A stretch of DNA of 64,000 nt from Sedimentisphaerales bacterium (GTDB lineage: Bacteria; Planctomycetota; Phycisphaerae; Sedimentisphaerales; Anaerobacaceae): assembly GCA_016927855.1 (NCBI GenBank), contig JAFGLV010000037.1, forward strand, positions 1 to 64,000, in the 5' to 3' direction. The notes below the pieces were generated by a model. That model saw nothing but the letters and a program-made list of their open reading frames with translations. It was not told the DNA's origin and did not search any database. Positions 25,932-34,186 of the stretch are shown one piece after another. Position numbers and translations under genes: made by a program. Positions within the stretch are counted from its first letter, which is position 1; each line of letters opens with the position of its first letter.

Positions 25932-27365
25932 TCACTTCTTGAAATCTTCCTTACGCAGACCGTGCCTGCGCATCTTATCGAAGAGCGAGCGCGGTCCGAT
26001 CCCGGCACGCCGGGCCGTCTCGCTGACGCGGCCGCGCGTCGATTCCAGCAGCCGGACCAGGTATTCGCGCTCCAGTCGCTCGAGGACAACCCGGCGCACG
26101 TCCTGCCAAGGCCGCTCGTACAGCTCGGCATCGCTGTTTCCCTCGGAAAGGCTGCTGCATCGAAACAAAGACTCCTGTGCCAAAGTCACACCCTTGCCGC
26201 GGACGGATTCCGGAAGATCGCTGACGGTGATCGCCGCACGGTTGCACAGCAGCATCGCCCTTTCGATGACGTTGACCAGCTCGCGGACGTTGCCCGGCCA
26301 CGAGTACTCGCACAGCGCCTTCATCGCCTCCGGCTCGATCGCATAGGCGCCGGCGCCGATGCGCGTGCGCAGGTAGGCGATGTAGCTGTCGACCAGCGTG
26401 GGAATATCCTCGCGCCGCTCTCGCAGCGGGGGAATCGTCAGGCTCACCACACCCAGACGATAGTAGAGGTCCTTGCGGAACCGGCCTTGCTTGACCTCCT
26501 CCTCAAGGTTGCGATTGGTCGAAGCCATCACCCGCACGCTGACCTTGATGGCTTTCTCCGCGCCGACCGGCTGAATCTCGTACTCCTGAAGTACGCGGAG
26601 CAGCTTGACCTGGAGATGAAAAGGCATTTCGCTGATCTCATCGAGGAAGATCGTACCGCGATGGGCCAGCTCGAAGCACCCACGGCGGGCGCGCATCGCG
26701 CCGGTGAAGGCTCCCTGCTCGTGGCCGAACAGCTCACTCTCGAGCAGAGATTCGGGTAAGGCGCCACAATTGACGGCAATGAAGGGACCGCCGGAGCGAG
26801 CGCCTTCGGCATGGATGGCGCGCGCCAGTCGCTCCTTGCCGACACCGGTTTCGCCTTGGATCAGCAGCGACGCATCGCTGTCGGCCACCCGCAGCACCAC
26901 ACTCATGAACGCCTGCATCGCCGGGCTGCGCGAGACGAAATCGCTCAGGCGTGCCTGCGTGGTCAGTCCCCTCTGGGTAAGCCCCTCGACCGTTCGCGAA
27001 CGCATGCGGCCCAGGATCGCCAGCAGAGTGTCGCGCAACGTCTCAGGAGGCAACGCGGAGTTCAGCACCGCCTCGCAACCCATCGCCAGCAGTCCGGCCC
27101 GCTCCTCGGCGTCCTCGCGTTCCGACAAGGCGATCACCGCCGGAGAATCGGGCAACTGACGCAGGAAGGCCATGCTCGGAACCGCAGGCTCGGGAATCAG
27201 GGCCTTGTCAATGATCAGACCGTCGGCATTGAAGCCGGCAAGACGCTCCCAAAGACGGGGTTTGAGATTGACGACTTGAACCATCACGTCCGGCAAGACC
27301 AGCGCCTTCTGCAACTGATGCCGCAGCGCAGGCTTGTGAACCGCCAACAACAGACGAAGCAACAT
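25932..27365 (-). CDS. Sigma-54-dependent transcriptional activator with degenerate receiver domain
   Basis: A 477-residue NtrC-type enhancer-binding protein. The AAA+ core has Walker A GETGVGKE (171-178), the sigma-54 contact loop GAFTGA (218-223) and FLDEISEMPFHLQVKLLRVL. The C terminus carries a Fis-type helix-turn-helix (SETARRAGIGPRSLFDKMRR). The first 120 residues look like a receiver fold, but the acidic pair is missing (LLLAVHKP instead of a DD motif) and the KP motif is replaced by LNSALPP. Only D53 in LIIDK remains. It is therefore probably not regulated by ordinary phosphorylation. A canonical -24/-12 promoter lies on the opposite strand about 170 bases upstream of its start, making that unit its likely target. 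Confidence 0.9.
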   Translation of the reverse strand: MLLRLLLAVHKPALRHQLQKALVLPDVMVQVVNLKPRLWERLAGFNADGLIIDKALIPEPAVPSMAFLRQLPDSPAVIALSEREDAEERAGLLAMGCEAVLNSALPPETLRDTLLAILGRMRSRTVEGLTQRGLTTQARLSDFVSRSPAMQAFMSVVLRVADSDASLLIQGETGVGKERLARAIHAEGARSGGPFIAVNCGALPESLLESELFGHEQGAFTGAMRARRGCFELAHRGTIFLDEISEMPFHLQVKLLRVLQEYEIQPVGAEKAIKVSVRVMASTNRNLEEEVKQGRFRKDLYYRLGVVSLTIPPLRERREDIPTLVDSYIAYLRTRIGAGAYAIEPEAMKALCEYSWPGNVRELVNVIERAMLLCNRAAITVSDLPESVRGKGVTLAQESLFRCSSLSEGNSDAELYERPWQDVRRVVLERLEREYLVRLLESTRGRVSETARRAGIGPRSLFDKMRRHGLRKEDFKK

Positions 27366-27531
27366 CGGCTGTCAAGACTCCTAATCAAGAAATTCAGAGC
27401 CAAACGCGCAACGTTAGCGGAGGCCCAGCAACCGATTTCATTATCCGACTCGACGGTTGCCGCGTCAAGCCAAGTATACAAACCACTCCATTATAAGGGC
27501 TTACGCCTGTGGGGCCGTTGCTCGGTTGTGC

Positions 27532-27547
27532 TGGCATCCTGCTTGCA
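27532..27547 (+). promoter_or_regulatory. Sigma-54 (-24/-12) promoter
   Basis: TGGCATCCTGCTTGCA matches the sigma-54 consensus TGGCAC-N5-TTGCA, with the invariant GG and GC separated by exactly 10 bases. A transcript would start near 27558, about 65 bases before the 52-codon gene. An inverted repeat GCAACCG (27428-27434) / CGGTTGC (27454-27460) lies about 75-100 bases upstream and could be an activator site. The activator gene is divergent. Confidence 0.75.
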
Positions 27548-27623
27548 TCTACGAATTGAAGGACGTAGCCACCATGGCAGGCGTCGAGGACAAATGTGCG
27601 AATTCGAAAGGACGTGAAAGACC

Positions 27624-27782
27624 ATGGAAGAAAAAAGAGGTGCAGCACCGAAGCCACAGCAGAAGCCGGTCACTCAGCCCAAGCCAGGGAGCCAACCGAA
27701 ACCCATGCCGCAGCAGAAGCCTGCCAGTGGGCCTTCGAAGCCGAATCCCACAGGCACGTCCGGCGAGAGGCCCTGCTACTGA
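27624..27782 (+). CDS. 52-residue Pro/Lys/Gln-rich small protein
   Basis: A small open frame starting ATG-GAA-GAA, preceded by AAAGGA. The product has a charged start (MEEKRGAA), then a run of proline with Lys, Gln and Ser (PKPQQKPVTQPKPGSQPKP, then MPQQKPASGPSKPNP), and ends SGERPCY. It has no hydrophobic segment and no known domain, and would be unfolded and basic. I do not recognise the family. It is the first frame after a sigma-54 promoter and is followed by a terminator at 27886, so it appears to be the main product of a dedicated transcript. The single cysteine next to the C terminus is a notable detail. Confidence 0.6.
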   Translation: MEEKRGAAPKPQQKPVTQPKPGSQPKPMPQQKPASGPSKPNPTGTSGERPCY

Positions 27783-27885
27783 AGGGATTGCGCGAGGCAG
27801 TGCCGACAGGCTCATCCGCGGTAGCGTCCCGTCGGTGGCTTCCTTCTCCCAGGGGCAAGGAGGGTGGAACGTGAGTGGATCGAAG

Positions 27886-27926
27886 AGGCCACGGCTGGAG
27901 CCGCGCAAGCCCGCCGTGGCCTTTTC
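27886..27926 (+). terminator. Rho-independent terminator closing the sigma-54 unit
   Basis: A 10-bp perfect stem AGGCCACGGC/GCCGTGGCCT (27886-27895 with 27913-27922) is followed by TTTC. It lies 103 bases after the stop of the 52-codon gene and before the TPR-like gene. Confidence 0.75.
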
Positions 27927-27977
27927 TCGCGACAACCGAACACCGAATCGAGGGTCCCAACCCGAGGCAAGATCGTT

Positions 27978-28445
27978 ATGGCAACGAACACATCCAAACT
28001 GTCGATCAGCATCGAGGGCGTTCGCGCGCTGCTGGAGCAAGGGCGCCCCGAGGCAGCCCTGGAAATGGGCAATCACAGTGGGCAGGATTCCCCTCCTTGG
28101 CAGAACGCCAGAGCCGTCTGCCTGATGCGTCTCGGGAAGGCCGAGGAGGCAATCCGTGTGCTTCGCGCAATCGTCTTTCCAGGCGGTAGCATTTGCCCGC
28201 CGGACGACGTTCCGGCCCTCTACCGCGCCAATTTTGTCTCTGCCATGCTGCTCAAGCACAGCGTGGAGACCGTCATGCCGGTGATCGAACATCTCAAGGA
28301 CGAAAGCCACCCGTACGTACGCCAACTGCTGACCGCGATCCGCTGCTGGCGGAAGGGTCTGACGCTTAGAGAGAGAGTCCTGTGGGTCTTGGGATGGTAC
28401 CCCAGCGGGCGCATTCCGTTCGACTTCCAACCGGGTGGCCTCTGA
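27978..28445 (+). CDS. Short TPR-like helical protein
   Basis: A 155-residue cytoplasmic protein. The frame is open from 27864, but that start lies within the terminator region and ATG 27978 is preferred. The sequence SIEGVRALLEQGRPEAALEM and the following NARAVCLMRLGKAEEAIRVL form one and a half TPR-type helix pairs. The rest is helical with a Trp-rich end (RERVLWVLGWYPSGRIPFDF). Function is unknown. It lies just downstream of the sigma-54 unit but beyond its terminator, so read-through or a separate promoter would be needed. Confidence 0.65.
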   Translation: MATNTSKLSISIEGVRALLEQGRPEAALEMGNHSGQDSPPWQNARAVCLMRLGKAEEAIRVLRAIVFPGGSICPPDDVPALYRANFVSAMLLKHSVETVMPVIEHLKDESHPYVRQLLTAIRCWRKGLTLRERVLWVLGWYPSGRIPFDFQPGGL

Positions 28446-28549
28446 ATCGCGACAGTAATTCCAGCGGCGCCATTCCAGAGGACGATTACCGCCCTCCTAA
28501 TACTCCGTCTATTCTAACCTGGTGGGTAGCGCCCGAGAGCACGCAAGTC

Positions 28550-28631
28550 GGTTGCGCAGCACGTTTCGGTTGCGTCTGGCGTGCAGCGGCGCCGCCTGAC
28601 GCAACCGCTTGACGAAACGAGCCGCGCAACC
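28550..28631. repeat. Long imperfect hairpin element
   Basis: Arm GGTTGCGCAGCACGTTTCG (28550-28568) pairs with a right arm (28613-28631) matching 17 of 19 bases. An inner GTTGCGTC (28569-28576) pairs with GACGCAAC (28598-28605), leaving a 7-base bulge on the right side and a GC-rich loop. It lies just before the HAD remnant, in a 440-base region without genes, and may be a palindromic insertion. Confidence 0.6.
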
Positions 28632-28666
28632 GCCAGACGTTGGCCGTCGCGAGCCACACACCTTCT

Positions 28667-28789
28667 CAGGGCATCGACGCGGTCCTCGTGCTCAGCGGCA
28701 TCACCAAGGAATCCGACCTGGATCGCTATCCCTACCGTCCTGATTACATCTTCAAGGATGTCGGTGAGATCGCCGCCGCGAAGCAATAA
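28667..28789 (+). pseudogene. C-terminal remnant of a HAD-IIA (NagD-like) phosphatase
   Basis: Forty codons read QGIDAVLVLSGITKESDLDR followed by YPYRPDYIFKDVGEIAAAKQ and a stop. This matches the end of NagD/PGP-type HAD phosphatases (usual form G-I-D-T-V-L-V-L-T-G-V-T then P-D-Y-V-x-x-D-I). There is no upstream HAD sequence: the long hairpin at 28550-28631 occupies that place. The fragment is too short to fold and is taken as a relic. Confidence 0.7.
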
Positions 28790-28866
28790 TGGAATAGTGC
28801 AATGGTGGAATACTGGGTGGACGTCACACCGTTTCCTCATCACTCCATTATTCCATCATTCCAACC
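28785..28866. repeat. Inverted pair of degenerate ATGGAAT-type tandem repeats
   Basis: The left half reads AATAATGGAATAGTGCAATG and continues with TGGAAT units. The right half is the reverse: CACTCCATTATTCCATCATT. Together they form an imperfect hairpin between the HAD remnant (whose stop it overlaps) and the nucleoside transporter. The architecture matches 32901-32971 and 54974-55043, although the unit sequence differs. Confidence 0.6.
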
Positions 28867-28887
28867 TTCCCGGTACAATCCGACGGC

Positions 28888-30201
28888 ATGAACGTCTACA
28901 ATCTCGTCAGCTTCGCCGGCATTTTCGTCCTGATCGGATTGGCATGGGCCCTCTCGGCCCAGCGGCGCAACATGAACTGGCGGCTGATCGGTTGGGGCGT
29001 GGCGCTCCAACTGGCGATCGCGCTGCTGATCTTCGTGGTGCCGGCCGGCGCCAGGGTGTTCCTGGTCGTCAATGACGTCGTGGTGAAGGTCATCGACTCG
29101 GCCGGCGCTGGGGCGCGATTCGTCTTTGGCCGGCTCGCTCTCGGACCGGGGCAGGTCTCAGAGAATGGCGAGGAGTCGATCGGTTTCATTCTTGCCTTCC
29201 AGGGCTTCCCCACGATCATCTTCTTCTCGGCGTTGATCGCGATTCTCTACCACTTCCGCGTCATGCCACTGCTGATCAAGGGATTTGCCTGGGTCTTCAC
29301 ACGCTTGATGCGCATCAGCGGCGCCGAGTCGCTGGTGGCCGCCAGTAACATCTTCGTCGGCGTCGAGTCGATGCTGACGGTCAAACCCTACCTGCCTCAG
29401 ATGACCCGGTCGGAAACGTGTACCATCCTGACAGCAGGCATGGCAACCGTGGCGTCGAACGTGTTGGCGCTGTACGTGTTCAGCCTGCGCGGCCAGTTTC
29501 CGACCATCGCCGGACACTTGGTCTCCGCTTCGCTGCTCTCTGCGCCGGCCGCACTGGTCATGTCAAAAATCCTGCTGCCGGAAAGCGAGCGGCCCGAGAC
29601 TCTAGGCACGCACGTGGAGCCCTACTACGAGAAGGACACCAGTCTTTTCGAAGCGATCATCAACGGCGCCAACGCCGGCGTGCGGATGATCGTTGGGATC
29701 GCGGCTCTGCTGATCGCGGTGCTGGGCCTGGTAGCGCTGGTCAATCTGGGTCTGGGCGCCCTGGGCAACTGGATCAATCCGATCTTCGGCTGGCAGGGCC
29801 AATGGTCGCTCAAAGCGTTGTGTGGCTACGTGTTCTATCCGATTACCCTGGTCTTGGGGGTCCCGCCCACCGACGCGCTGCAGGTTTCGCGGATCATCGG
29901 TGAGCGACTGATCGTCACCGAAGTCACGGCGTACAACGATCTGGGTGAGGTGCTCAAGGCCGGGCTGTTGGTCCATCCGCGCTCGGCGGTCATTACGACC
30001 TACGCGCTCTGCGGGTTCGCTCACATCGCGTCGATGGCCATCTTCGTGGGTAGCCTGTGCGCCCTGGCGCCGCAGCGCAGCAAGACCATCGGACCGATTG
30101 CGATCCGAGCTTTGATCGCCGCCACCCTGGCGTGCCTGATGACCGCCTGCGTGGCCGGCACGTTCTTCACCGAGGGATCGATTCTGCTGGGAGGCTCCTG
30201 A
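28888..30201 (+). CDS. Concentrative nucleoside transporter (NupC/CNT family)
   Basis: A 437-residue inner-membrane protein with the CNT layout: three N-terminal transmembrane helices, a gate/nucleoside region (GFILAFQGFPTIIFFSALIA), the conserved EAxxAAxNIFVG-type motif (ESLVAASNIFVGVESMLTVK), and the second repeat with LIVTEVTAYNDLGEVLKAG, where CNT proteins usually have EFVAY. It should import nucleosides with Na+ or H+. The start ATG at 28888 follows a spacer containing an inverted-repeat element. Its stop overlaps the cupin start (TGATG). Confidence 0.9.
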   Translation: MNVYNLVSFAGIFVLIGLAWALSAQRRNMNWRLIGWGVALQLAIALLIFVVPAGARVFLVVNDVVVKVIDSAGAGARFVFGRLALGPGQVSENGEESIGFILAFQGFPTIIFFSALIAILYHFRVMPLLIKGFAWVFTRLMRISGAESLVAASNIFVGVESMLTVKPYLPQMTRSETCTILTAGMATVASNVLALYVFSLRGQFPTIAGHLVSASLLSAPAALVMSKILLPESERPETLGTHVEPYYEKDTSLFEAIINGANAGVRMIVGIAALLIAVLGLVALVNLGLGALGNWINPIFGWQGQWSLKALCGYVFYPITLVLGVPPTDALQVSRIIGERLIVTEVTAYNDLGEVLKAGLLVHPRSAVITTYALCGFAHIASMAIFVGSLCALAPQRSKTIGPIAIRALIAATLACLMTACVAGTFFTEGSILLGGS

Positions 30202-30569
30202 TGCTGGTACGTTCGTTGAGTGACTGTCAGGAATTCAATGCGGGCGACGGCTCGCTGCTGCGCGAGCTGCTCCATCCGGACAAGGCGCCGCTGGAGATTC
30301 GCTACAGCCTGGCCCACGCCACCGTCCCGCCGGGCCAGGCGACCAAACCCCACCGACTCGGCAGCGCTGAGGTCTATTACATCATCCAAGGGTTCGGCGA
30401 GATGGCCATCGACAACGAGCGCGAACCGGTTGAGCCAGGTTGCACCGTCTACATCCCACCAGGCGCCACGCAGTGGATCGACAATACAGGCGACCACGAA
30501 CTGGGCTTCCTCTGCATCGTCGATCCCGCCTGGCAACCCCAAGACGAGGAGGTACTGGCCAATGGATGA
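30201..30569 (+). CDS. Single-domain cupin protein
   Basis: A 122-residue beta-barrel protein. Cupin motif 1 is represented by KPHRLGSAEVYYIIQGFGEM and motif 2 by PGCTVYIPPGATQWIDNTGD. The usual second histidine of motif 1 (H-x-H) is present only as a single His, so metal binding is uncertain. It may bind or isomerise a small metabolite, possibly a nucleoside or sugar, given the overlapping transporter gene. The start overlaps the transporter stop by one base, indicating coupled translation; an upstream in-frame start at 30057 inside the transporter is rejected. Confidence 0.8.
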   Translation: MLVRSLSDCQEFNAGDGSLLRELLHPDKAPLEIRYSLAHATVPPGQATKPHRLGSAEVYYIIQGFGEMAIDNEREPVEPGCTVYIPPGATQWIDNTGDHELGFLCIVDPAWQPQDEEVLANG

Positions 30570-30641
30570 TTTACGGAGTTGCGCGTATGATGAGACCCCG
30601 TCTTGCCGCCAAGCTGCTGAGAAAACGGTCCGCCATGCCCT

Positions 30642-30741
30642 TGTCATTCCGAGCGCAGCCGAGGAATCTAGTCGCGAACGCGGGAGCTCTCTAATTCCCG
30701 GCCAGACCCTTCGACTCCGCTTCGCTCCGCTCAGGGTGACA
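30642..30741. repeat. Palindromic intergenic repeat (TGTCAT...GTGACA type), copy 2
   Basis: A 100-bp element beginning TGTCATTCCGAGCGCAGC and ending CGCTCAGGGTGACA, with internal AATCTAGTCGCG. Ends and size match the element at 19834-19932. It lies between the cupin and the symporter genes. Confidence 0.7.
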
Positions 30742-30847
30742 ACCGGACGGCTCATCACGAACGCCGAAGCCACTTCCTATACGATGTTCGAGGCCAGCCG
30801 CCGCTCCGCCCGGTATGACAACAGAACAAAGGGATTGAATTGAGCTG

Positions 30848-32317
30848 ATGACGGAACCGACAATCATCACATTCGTGGCATATCTGGTCCTGCTGTTGGG
30901 GATCGGGTTCTATTTCTACCGGCGCAACGAGAGCATCGAGGAGTACCTGCTGGGCGGACGGCGGATGGGGGCCTGGGTAACCGCTCTCTCGGCGCAGGCC
31001 AGCGATATGAGCGGCTGGCTGCTGATGGCTCTGCCCGGCGCGATCTACGCGAGCGGACTGGCCGACGCGTGGATGGCGGTCGGGCTGTTCATCGGGACGG
31101 CGCTCAACTGGGTGCTCGTGTCCGGCCGGCTCCGTGTCTACACGCATAAGACCGACAGCATTACCCTGCCGTCCTTCTTCGAGGAACGGTTCGGCGACCC
31201 CACGGGCCTGCTGCGGACCGTCTCTGCCATTGTGATCCTGGTCTTCTTCACGGTCTACGCGTCAAGCGGGATCGTCGCGGCGGGCAAGCTCTTCGAGGCA
31301 ACCATTGGCGTGCCCTACGTCTGGGCGGCGGTCATCGGCGGTGCGATCATCATTGCCTATACCTTCATGGGAGGCTTCCTGGCGGTCTGCTGGACCGATC
31401 TGCTCCAGGGCTCGTTGATGGTGCTCGCACTGGTCGTGGTTCCGCTCATCGCATACGCCCAGGTCGGCGGCGCCGACGGTATCCATCAGGCAATGACCGG
31501 CAAAGACGTCTCGCTGAGCCTGCTGCCCAGCGGCGGAGGACTGACGATCGTCTCATTGATGGCCTGGGGGCTGGGCTACTTCGGCCAACCGCATATCCTC
31601 GTACGTTTCATGAGCGCCGGGTCGCTAACGAAGCTGTCGCGGTCGAGGGTGATCGCGATCGTCTGGGTGTTCATCTCGCTGGCGGGTGCGGTGTCCATCG
31701 GGCTGATCGGCGCGGGAATGTTCCCTACCGCTCCAGACGGAGATCCCGAGAAAGTCTTCATCTACATGATTGGCGAGGTCATGCATCCCTGGTTGGCGGG
31801 GATCATGCTCTCAGCCATTCTCTCGGCGATCATGTCCACCATCGATTCCCAACTGCTGGTCTCCTCGTCGGCGTTGACCGAAGACTTCTACCAGAAGGTC
31901 ATCAAGCGCGACGCAGGCCAGCGCGAGGTGGTCTGGGTCGGGCGGATGTGCGTCATCGCGATCTCCATCGTGGCGCTGCTGCTGGCGCTGCGGCCCAACG
32001 ACACGATCCTGGGAATCGTCGCGCACTCCTGGGGCGGATTCGGCGCTGCGTTCGGGCCGCTGGTGCTCTTTGCCCTCTTCTCACGCAGAACGACCTGGCA
32101 GGCCGCGCTGGCGGGCATGGTCACCGGCACCGTCGTCCTGATCGTCTGGCGGCAGGCAGGTCTGAACACCTTGCTGTACGAACTGGCGCCAGGGTTCGTC
32201 GCGAACTGCCTGGTGATCGCGGCGGTGAACATCTTCCTGCAGCAGGACAATCCGGAGCTGTTGCGTCGCTTCGATGACGTGATCCGTGAAACGCGCGCAT
32301 CGCGGAGGAAACCATGA
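30848..32317 (+). CDS. Sodium:solute symporter (PutP-like)
   Basis: A 489-residue SSF-family transporter with about 13 transmembrane segments. Signature segments include EEYLLGGRRMGAWVTALSAQ with ASDMSGWLLMALPGAIY, matching the Na+/proline symporter PutP, and FMGGFLAVCWTDLLQGSLM. DSQLLVSSSALTEDFY near residue 335 carries the usual SSF Na+-site serines. Proline or a similar solute is the likely cargo, but assignment is by family only. Its stop overlaps the 2H phosphoesterase start (ATGA). Confidence 0.87.
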   Translation: MTEPTIITFVAYLVLLLGIGFYFYRRNESIEEYLLGGRRMGAWVTALSAQASDMSGWLLMALPGAIYASGLADAWMAVGLFIGTALNWVLVSGRLRVYTHKTDSITLPSFFEERFGDPTGLLRTVSAIVILVFFTVYASSGIVAAGKLFEATIGVPYVWAAVIGGAIIIAYTFMGGFLAVCWTDLLQGSLMVLALVVVPLIAYAQVGGADGIHQAMTGKDVSLSLLPSGGGLTIVSLMAWGLGYFGQPHILVRFMSAGSLTKLSRSRVIAIVWVFISLAGAVSIGLIGAGMFPTAPDGDPEKVFIYMIGEVMHPWLAGIMLSAILSAIMSTIDSQLLVSSSALTEDFYQKVIKRDAGQREVVWVGRMCVIAISIVALLLALRPNDTILGIVAHSWGGFGAAFGPLVLFALFSRRTTWQAALAGMVTGTVVLIVWRQAGLNTLLYELAPGFVANCLVIAAVNIFLQQDNPELLRRFDDVIRETRASRRKP

Positions 32318-32913
32318 GCAAGATAGCGGTGGATATCGTGCTGCTGCCCGACGAGACTGTGTCTGCCCAGGCGGTGGCGGTGAACCGGGACCTCGTCGAA
32401 CGATACGGCCGGCACATTGTCCTGGACGGCGAGCACCTGCCTCACATCTCGCTGGCCATGGGCTGCATCGAGACGGAAGACATTGAGCCCGCCAGGCGCG
32501 ACCTGGAGGTGGTTGCGAGAGAGTGTCCTCCAGGCGATCTGGTCATCACGGGAATCGCGACGATCTTGAACGCTGCCGCCCGGCAGATTTCTTCCTTTCT
32601 GCTCGCCCAGACCGAGGCGCTTCACGCGCTCCACGAGCGCGTCATGACCGAGATGCAGGCGTACTTCACGTACGACGTGGCGGCCCAGATGGTCTATGGC
32701 GACCAGGAGGTGGCCGAGACGACGCTCGGCTGGATCTGCACTTATCCCGAGAAAGCCGCGTTCAGAGCGTTCTATCCGCACATCACGCTCGGCTACGGCT
32801 CGGTTTCGAGCCCGATGATTTTCCCGATCCCCTGCAAAGCATCCAGGCTGGCGCTGTGTCACCTGGGCAACCACTGCACGTGCCGGAAGGTGCTGGTGTC
32901 CATTGATTATTGA
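32314..32913 (+). CDS. 2H phosphoesterase (LigT-like) family protein
   Basis: A 199-residue protein with two H-x-S/T motifs, HISLAMG (residues 44-50) and HITLGYG near residue 165, each forming half of the 2H phosphoesterase active site. The family includes RNA 2',3'-cyclic phosphodiesterases and 2'-5' RNA ligases; the length fits. It is translationally coupled to the upstream symporter. The last codons and stop lie within the inverted repeat at 32901-32971, so the final residues SIDY are provided by the repeat. Confidence 0.75.
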   Translation: MSKIAVDIVLLPDETVSAQAVAVNRDLVERYGRHIVLDGEHLPHISLAMGCIETEDIEPARRDLEVVARECPPGDLVITGIATILNAAARQISSFLLAQTEALHALHERVMTEMQAYFTYDVAAQMVYGDQEVAETTLGWICTYPEKAAFRAFYPHITLGYGSVSSPMIFPIPCKASRLALCHLGNHCTCRKVLVSIDY

Positions 32914-32971
32914 TGATTGATTATCGATGATGGGCCGCCGTCCGGAGAGGGTCAATCATCAATCATCAATG
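32901..32971. repeat. Inverted pair of degenerate ATTGATG-type tandem repeats between convergent genes
   Basis: The left arm CATTGATTATTGATGATTGA (from 32901) is matched on the other strand by CATTGATGATTGATGATTGA (ending 32971). The loop is about 28 bases and GC-rich. The left arm contains the stop codon of the 2H gene, and the right arm ends two bases before the gspF stop. No U-tract follows, so it is not a standard terminator. Confidence 0.7.
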
Positions 32972-32972
32972 T

Positions 32973-34160
32973 CTAATGGGCGATGACGCTCGATACGCGG
33001 AAGACCGGCAGCAGCAGCGCAATGGCGATCGTGCCGATGATCGCGCCGAGAATGGTGATCATCAGCGGCTCGATCATCGTCATGACGCTGCGGATCGAGG
33101 CCTCCAGCTTCTTCTCGTAGAAGGCCGAGACCTTGTCGCAGACTTCGCCGAGTTTGCCGCTCTTTTCGCCGGCGCGGAGCATCTGAATGACACCGGGTGA
33201 GACGAGATGGCCGTTCTTGGCGATCAGGATCGACTCGGAAAGCTGATAGCCATCCTGAATCCGACGGTGAACTTCCTCCCAGAGGCACTGGAAGTAGTAG
33301 TTGTCCACGGCGCCTTGGACGACGCGTATCGCGTCCAGGAGGCGGACGCCGGTGTTGACCATCGTCGCCATGATCCGCATGCTGCGTGTGATGACCATGT
33401 CGATGAACATCGTACCGATGACCGGCGTGTGGATCTTGCAGGCGTCGAAGACGCGCCGTCCGCTGACCGTGTGGGCCCAGTAGTACAAGGATCCGCCCAG
33501 CACGATCAGGCCGGTTACGATGCCGGTCATGATCTCGGCGCTGCCCAGAATTCTGCTGAACTGCACCAGCACCTGGGTCAGCTTGGGCAGCGCGGCGCCG
33601 CGGCTCTCGTAGATCCGCATGAACCGAGGCAGCACGAAGAACATCAGGGTCCCGGTCGCGGCGATGGCCATCAGGACCATGATAATCGGATAAGTCAGCG
33701 CACCGAGGATGCGTTTGCGCGTCTCGACCTCGAAGTTGAGGTAACCGGTTAGGACGGTCAGCATCTCGACCATGCGTCCAGAGGCCTCCGAGGCCCGGAC
33801 CATGCTGATGAACATCGTGTTGAAGATGTGCGGATAGTAGGAAAGGGCTCTGGAGAAGGTGTCGCCGCTCTTGACCCTTTCGGAGATGTCGAGAATGATG
33901 GCTTTGAATCGTGCGTCGCCGGCCTGCTCGGCGATGGCATCGAGGGCGTCACTGAGGATGACGCCGCTGTCGAGCATGACCGCCAACTGAGTGCTGAAGA
34001 GGATAAGATCGGCGGACTTGACCCTGGCCTTGTAGAGATGCTCCGACCATGCCACGCTCGGTGAGCCGGGACGATAGTCGCGCTCGCGGGCCGGGCCAGT
34101 GCTCGTCGCCGCGGTCACGCCCGGAGTAGTCTCATGAGTTTGTGTCGCAAGAGTCGTCAT
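32973..34160 (-). CDS. gspF: Type II secretion inner-membrane platform protein GspF
   Basis: A 395-residue GspF/PilC-type polytopic protein, last gene of the secretion locus. ATG 34160 (MTTLATQTHETT) is chosen; the frame is open well upstream into gspE but that part is arginine-rich shadow. Two T2SSF domains are visible: residues about 60-185 (LILFSTQLAVMLDSGVILSDALDAI and LSYYPHIFNTMFISMVRASE) and 265-385 (ITRSMRIMATMVNTGVRLLD and LVSPGVIQMLRAGEKSGKLG). Three transmembrane helices fall at the expected places. The N-terminal 55 residues are polar and not conserved. It forms the platform coupling GspE ATP hydrolysis to pseudopilus assembly. Confidence 0.92.
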   Translation of the reverse strand: MTTLATQTHETTPGVTAATSTGPARERDYRPGSPSVAWSEHLYKARVKSADLILFSTQLAVMLDSGVILSDALDAIAEQAGDARFKAIILDISERVKSGDTFSRALSYYPHIFNTMFISMVRASEASGRMVEMLTVLTGYLNFEVETRKRILGALTYPIIMVLMAIAATGTLMFFVLPRFMRIYESRGAALPKLTQVLVQFSRILGSAEIMTGIVTGLIVLGGSLYYWAHTVSGRRVFDACKIHTPVIGTMFIDMVITRSMRIMATMVNTGVRLLDAIRVVQGAVDNYYFQCLWEEVHRRIQDGYQLSESILIAKNGHLVSPGVIQMLRAGEKSGKLGEVCDKVSAFYEKKLEASIRSVMTMIEPLMITILGAIIGTIAIALLLPVFRVSSVIAH

Positions 34161-34186
34161 AGGTCTATATCGTTTGGGCGCGCATG

